Of a stretch of 64,000 nucleotides of DNA, positions 60,074-64,000 are shown in pieces. The stretch is from positions 12,104,466 through 12,168,465 of the forward strand of contig NC_051128.1 of assembly GCF_014839805.1 (NCBI RefSeq), given 5' to 3'. Each line of letters opens with the position of its first letter. Position 1 is the stretch's first letter. The notes beneath the pieces are model-generated. The model searched no databases, was not told where the DNA came from, and saw only the letters and a program-made list of their open reading frames with translations. A program made the position numbers and the translations under genes. The DNA is from Manduca sexta. Lineage: Eukaryota > Arthropoda > Insecta > Lepidoptera > Sphingidae.

Positions 60074-61119
60074 CTGCAAAAAAAAAAAATAGCATGCATT
60101 TCATGCAATCTCTGTGAAGTGACTGTTGATTGGGAATTTCTCTTGCATGCGTTGACTGTTTAACAAGTCTACGTTCTCGAATGGTGATATTCTAGATATT
60201 TAAATATTTTCACCGCAATAATATTTACATCAATCAACATCAATAGAAGATGCAAATCTTCTTAACATATACAGGGTGTAGATATGATAATGTAGCTAGA
60301 TATTAAAGCTTTGACTTTTTGGATGACCAACACCTTAGTCCGCACCGTGATCACGATAGCTGCAAAGTTTTCGACATGTCAGGAGAAAATTATAACATAA
60401 AAAACCGCGATAAATCCGTAAAATAGTTTTATTTTAATATACAGGGTGTTTTTTTGTTGTAATTTTGAATATCGAGATGCTCGTATGAAGATAACATGCT
60501 TATAAACAAGAAATACAACTCTTAAATCACAATGCTGCATGGCATTGCCAGTAATCGTATGTTTTGACATTGCACAGCTCTCGTCACCCTGAAACATTTC
60601 AAGTCTCATGTTTCAGAGCATGTGTATTTAAATGGGTCATTTAATAATTTTAGACATGTTTAATGTCTATCACTTCTACGGATAAAACAGTAAAGCTATA
60701 AATAACATCACGCTTATTGCGTAGAGTACTGACAGAGCTCGCATAAAGTGCGTGCAGTAAAGTTTTTATATCCGTGCGTACAATCCGCATAAATATACGG
60801 TGATGTGTTAATTTTAACCAACGATAATTTTATATCGCCCAAGCTGGCCTCCAATTGTTCTTTTAATTTCTTCGAGTTGTAATTAAAGTATTTATAGGTT
60901 ATAAAAGTTTGAACAAACTGAATAATATTCTGTAATGAAGAGTTTTAGCTCGACTGGGAAAATATCGTTAAGAAAAAAGCTGGCATCATGATGACTAAAC
61001 TATTAAGTACGTTTTGAGCCATCAGTGAAGTGGTCATTTATGCCTAATAAAGCCCCTTTCCTCGTCAAAACTGGGTTCCACCTCCATAGAGGTTGAAAAC
61101 CCGCCGATATTTTTCTAGT

Positions 61120-61440
61120 TGTGTGTGTGTGTAATCATAACCAACGCATAGACATTCATGCACGGGGGGACAATTACCGCGTCCTAGGCAGTCAGTCCAG
61201 TGTGCATGCCTCATGATTGTAACTACTCGTTGAGGCCTATGAGGGCTCGCGAACATTTCTTAGACTGCGCCCCTCCGGCCATCCTAAGAAGGTTTCTTTT
61301 CCTTCTCCCATACTTCCCTAGATATCCCCTTCCAACTTTCCTCCAGGGCACTGCAGTCGCTGAGCTGGGAGATTCCATTATCCCATTCGAAGGTTTCTAC
61401 CGGGATTTACTGTGAGGTCCGATAGTAAAAAAAAATAAAC
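61120..61440 (+). repeat. GC-richer segment with A-rich end, possible retroposed piece
   Basis: It begins after (GT)n at 61121-61133 and ends 'AAAAAAAAATAAACACACAC'. No domain is seen, and there is no second copy in the window. Low confidence. Confidence 0.3.
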
Positions 61441-61844
61441 ACACACACATTTGCTATCCTTCCAATCTTGCACATATTTATATATTTATTTGAACAGCCA
61501 ACAAAACATAGACCTTACATAGTTTTTTTAACAATTCAGTAAGTAATTGCTGCAGTGCTGTTTTAATTACAGGCTGTCACAGCATGAAGCATTTTGTGAC
61601 TTGCGAATGAAAATAACAATATAAATCTCTATCCATGTATAACTTTAATTTATTTTGTAGATGTATATTGAAGTGTAGACACACTCGTGTTTACGATTAT
61701 CTGCGCCGGCGCTGGCCTTAGTGGTAATATTATAGAGATCGCATGTGATTTATCTACATTTTTTCAGTTTATCTACCAGGATATCATAAGGCTTGGGAAG
61801 TAGACGGTATAGTATGATGTTATAAATAATCGTTTTTTTTCAGA

Positions 61845-61945
61845 ATTCGTGTTCGATATGACGAAGATTCGACCGCTATCGCATAGATGGAACATGTCGA
61901 AAAGTGCCTGGGTTATATCTCTGCCTAACCTGTAGGGGGAAAAGA
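61845..61945 (+). repeat. Headless SINE family A remnant
   Basis: 'GTTCGATATGACGAAGATTC', 'GCATAGATGGAACATGTCGA' and 'CTCTGCCTAACCTGTAGGGG' are degraded forms of the family A body and tail. Confidence 0.5.
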
Positions 61946-62457
61946 CGATCGACTGAAAAAAAATATGAACGTTTTTATTTCTGTTTTTCTTATTCGCGAA
62001 AAGTAAGCAGTTATCTTTACGATAATATTAGCTACTGTGTTCAATGAGCAATCGATCTGTTTACTTCATTCAGTATAGATATTTGTGTCGGCTACTTTCG
62101 GTGTAAACTGTAAACATGGCCGCCTTGTCGGTCGTAAATGGCGGGTCATAATCTTTACAAACATATATATTGGTGCGGTAGTGTTATTCATATAAGTACA
62201 TCTGATGACGAGGGAGTAAGCGCTGAGATTGCCTTTTAATAGTTCCCTAAAAGCTAGAACTTCGAATTAGAATGAATTGCACTGCGGTCTAACATAAGAC
62301 ATTACATATTATAGTAGCTATATTGTAGTCCTGATTTGGGCACAAATTTTGGAGTGTAATATACATTATAACTACTAACTCTGATTATAGTTATATATCA
62401 TTGTATAAATATGATTTTCAGTAACTACTCTTGTGATATTTTTATTTTTTTATTAGT

Positions 62458-62720
62458 TAGTATGACGAGACGAGCTTGCCGTTCACCTGATGGTAAGCGA
62501 TACAACCGCCCATGAACACCATCAACAATAGAAATAATAGAAACACCATCCAACACCTAGAATTACAAAGTATTGTTTGGTATTCGACTGCACTCCATAT
62601 CCTAGAATATGGGATGTTAAGTCTCATTATGTCCAGTAATTACACTGGCTACAATGTCCTTCAAACCGGAACACAACAGTGACTACACACTGCTGCTTGG
62701 CGGCAGAAATAGACATTGCG
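62458..62720 (+). repeat. Interspersed repeat family E, longest copy
   Basis: It carries all blocks of the ValRS intron copies and extends further right with 'CAAACCGGAACACAACAGTG' and 'ACTGCTGCTTGGCGGCAGAA'. Non-coding. Confidence 0.75.
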
Positions 62721-62849
62721 CCGAGAGACCATGAGAGACCGACCACCAATATCATGTTTTCAAAACATGACTGTGTTTCGACACTGCTGGTTGGCCGCGA
62801 CCTGCAGTAATAAATTATACAATTAACTATCAACTAAGTCCTATATAAT

Positions 62850-62990
62850 GCCAGCATTATATACTGCCCTACTGCTGGGCACGGGTCTCTACTACTCAGA
62901 GGGTCTACGCCTTAGTCCATCGCAGTGGCCTAGGGAGTGTTCGCAGACTACATACCTCCGAAATTCTTATGAATATACTAAAGACATGAC
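62850..62990 (-). repeat. SINE family C fragment, reverse
   Basis: 'ACTGCTGGGCACGGGTCTCT', 'GCCTTAGTCCATCGCAGTGG' and 'CTCCGAAATTCTTATGAATA' match the reverse complement of the family C tail. The overlapping plus-strand ORF is therefore repeat-derived. Confidence 0.65.
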
Positions 62991-63244
62991 GGAAAGCTCC
63001 ACAGTGCAAAATCAGAACAATGTTAATAATGGTATTCATCGAATAACTATAAATTTTATGATTCAACACAACAGCCTCGTAAAATCTGATATCTATCACA
63101 ATCTTGTTAAAATATCCGCTGCAGATGTTTTGATAGAGCGTTTTAAAATATTAAAGTTATTTTTAAAAGTGCGTCGGTGATACAAAAATAATTCTAATTA
63201 GATGGATTTAGATTTATAAATATGTTACTATTGGTAGATTTGAC

Positions 63245-63405
63245 TGGCTCGGTGGCGTAGTTGTAATTGTACACGGTAGGAGTACGACTACTGCACTAAG
63301 GTCCTGGGTTCGTATCCCGGGTCGGGCCAAAATAATTGTGACTAGGTTTTCCATCTTAAAACATTACTCAGTCGAAGCTCGGAGTCAGGAAGTTGGCTTG
63401 TTGCG
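63245..63405 (+). repeat. tRNA-derived SINE, family B, truncated
   Basis: 'GGCTCGGTGGCGTAGTTG', 'ATTGTACACGGTAGGAGTAC', 'GGTTCGTATCCCGGGTCGGG' and 'CTCGGAGTCAGGAAGTTGGC' match 25591-25740; the distal half is gone. Confidence 0.75.
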
Positions 63406-64000
63406 TAAACAGTATCATAACATTTGTTGGTAAGACCGACTCTACATCTATTCGTAGCATTAATATAAGAATATAAGTACATTATAAAAATAATTATTAA
63501 CTAATTGCGCAGGCCTTGATACACGTTTTCCCAAAATGTCGGAAGCGTAGATCTATCAAGCCGCGAGCGCCGCGGCCTGTTATCACAGATAGCGTTCGAC
63601 ATTACACGTGTTGACTTATGATTGTGATGAATAATCTACAAACAATTGTCCATAGGCTTTTCAGTAGTTATTTTTGTGATGTTCGCGCTAACTCATGCCA
63701 GGACAGAGGGGGGGGGGGGGTCAAATAACGCATTATTGTTAATATTACTAGGGGTTGAGTGGAATGGTTATATTAGTTTCACCGGTCTTGCGGCCCAATT
63801 TTGACACTTGGGAGTATAGCATCATCCGAGCAAGCATTGGACTGAGTCCCTAACCCCTGTATATCCCACCGACGTACCTACCAAAACCCGCGGTGACTTT
63901 CGGCGCATATGGGTCGGCCTAGGACTATCTTGTTGCACTAAGATAGCTGTTCGGAAGCGTCCCTGCGCGATACCGCAATGCGGCACGTCTCTAATTCAGG

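Larger units (their letters stand above)
60074..64000. other. Region 5' of the first Lgr1 exon found, repeats only
   Basis: The first Lgr1 exon found begins two bases into a codon, so at least one exon precedes it. I could not find a signal peptide exon or Cys-rich LRR cap here; it may lie beyond 64000. Contents are repeats (listed), a (G)n run at 63709-63720, and AT-rich DNA. The last 250 bases are GC-richer and unrecognised. Confidence 0.5.

Noticed and set aside
61065..61256. Minus-strand 'CPPVHECLC' frame as the Cys-rich N-terminal cap of Lgr1
   Set aside because: It runs into a CA/GT microsatellite, has no signal peptide, and no donor gives the phase 1 needed by exon 60073.
62848..63180. 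110-codon plus-strand ORF
   Set aside because: Its first part is a reversed SINE family C tail and the rest is AT-rich; no domain or splice context.

Overview
The window is eukaryotic nuclear DNA from an insect, most likely a moth or butterfly. Genes are broken into many short exons by AT-rich introns with GT-AG borders. Four of the five genes are clearly named animal genes. The spaces between exons are full of short interspersed repeats; the recurring tRNA-headed SINE and the 'GGCCAGCGTGGTGGACTA' type SINE are my basis for Lepidoptera (inference from repeat style, not from a search). There is no bacterial-type operon, CRISPR array or rRNA. All exon borders below were read by hand from splice consensus plus phase continuity.

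Layout, left to right. (1) 943-8741 (+): 3' part of a gene that looks like HPS4, a BLOC-3 subunit; seven exons, 5' end outside the window. (2) 8742-15384: tail-to-tail gap between HPS4 and tra2, AT-rich, with two copies of a MITE and a miRNA-precursor-like hairpin. (3) 15385-25118 (-): complete transformer-2 (tra2), seven coding exons, 271 aa, RS1-RRM-RS2; its introns hold several near-perfect inverted repeats. (4) 25119-27507: head-to-head gap between tra2 and ValRS with one SINE. (5) 27508-45329 (+): complete cytosolic valyl-tRNA synthetase, 18 coding exons, 1036 aa, all in phase; intron 5 carries a nearly intact 4.3-kb non-LTR retrotransposon in antisense (two frameshifts). (6) 46361-47995 (+): complete ZFAND1-like AN1 zinc-finger gene, three exons, 305 aa. 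(7) 48620-60073 (-): Lgr1, the type A leucine-rich-repeat glycoprotein hormone receptor; eleven exons, N-terminal exons not found (probably beyond the right edge). One of its introns holds a 5'-truncated RTE element with a 12-bp target duplication, and another a possible tiny two-exon ORF on the opposite strand. (8) 60074-64000: repeat-rich DNA, no exon recognised.

The genes do not form a pathway: lysosome-related organelle biogenesis (HPS4), sex-specific and general splicing (tra2), translation (ValRS), proteasome/stress-granule function (ZFAND1) and thyrostimulin-type hormone reception (Lgr1). No obviously new multi-gene system is present. The best leads are local: a GC-AG intron and a furin-like plus acidic-tyrosine hinge in Lgr1, the nested small ORF, inverted repeats flanking two ValRS exons, and structured hairpins around tra2.
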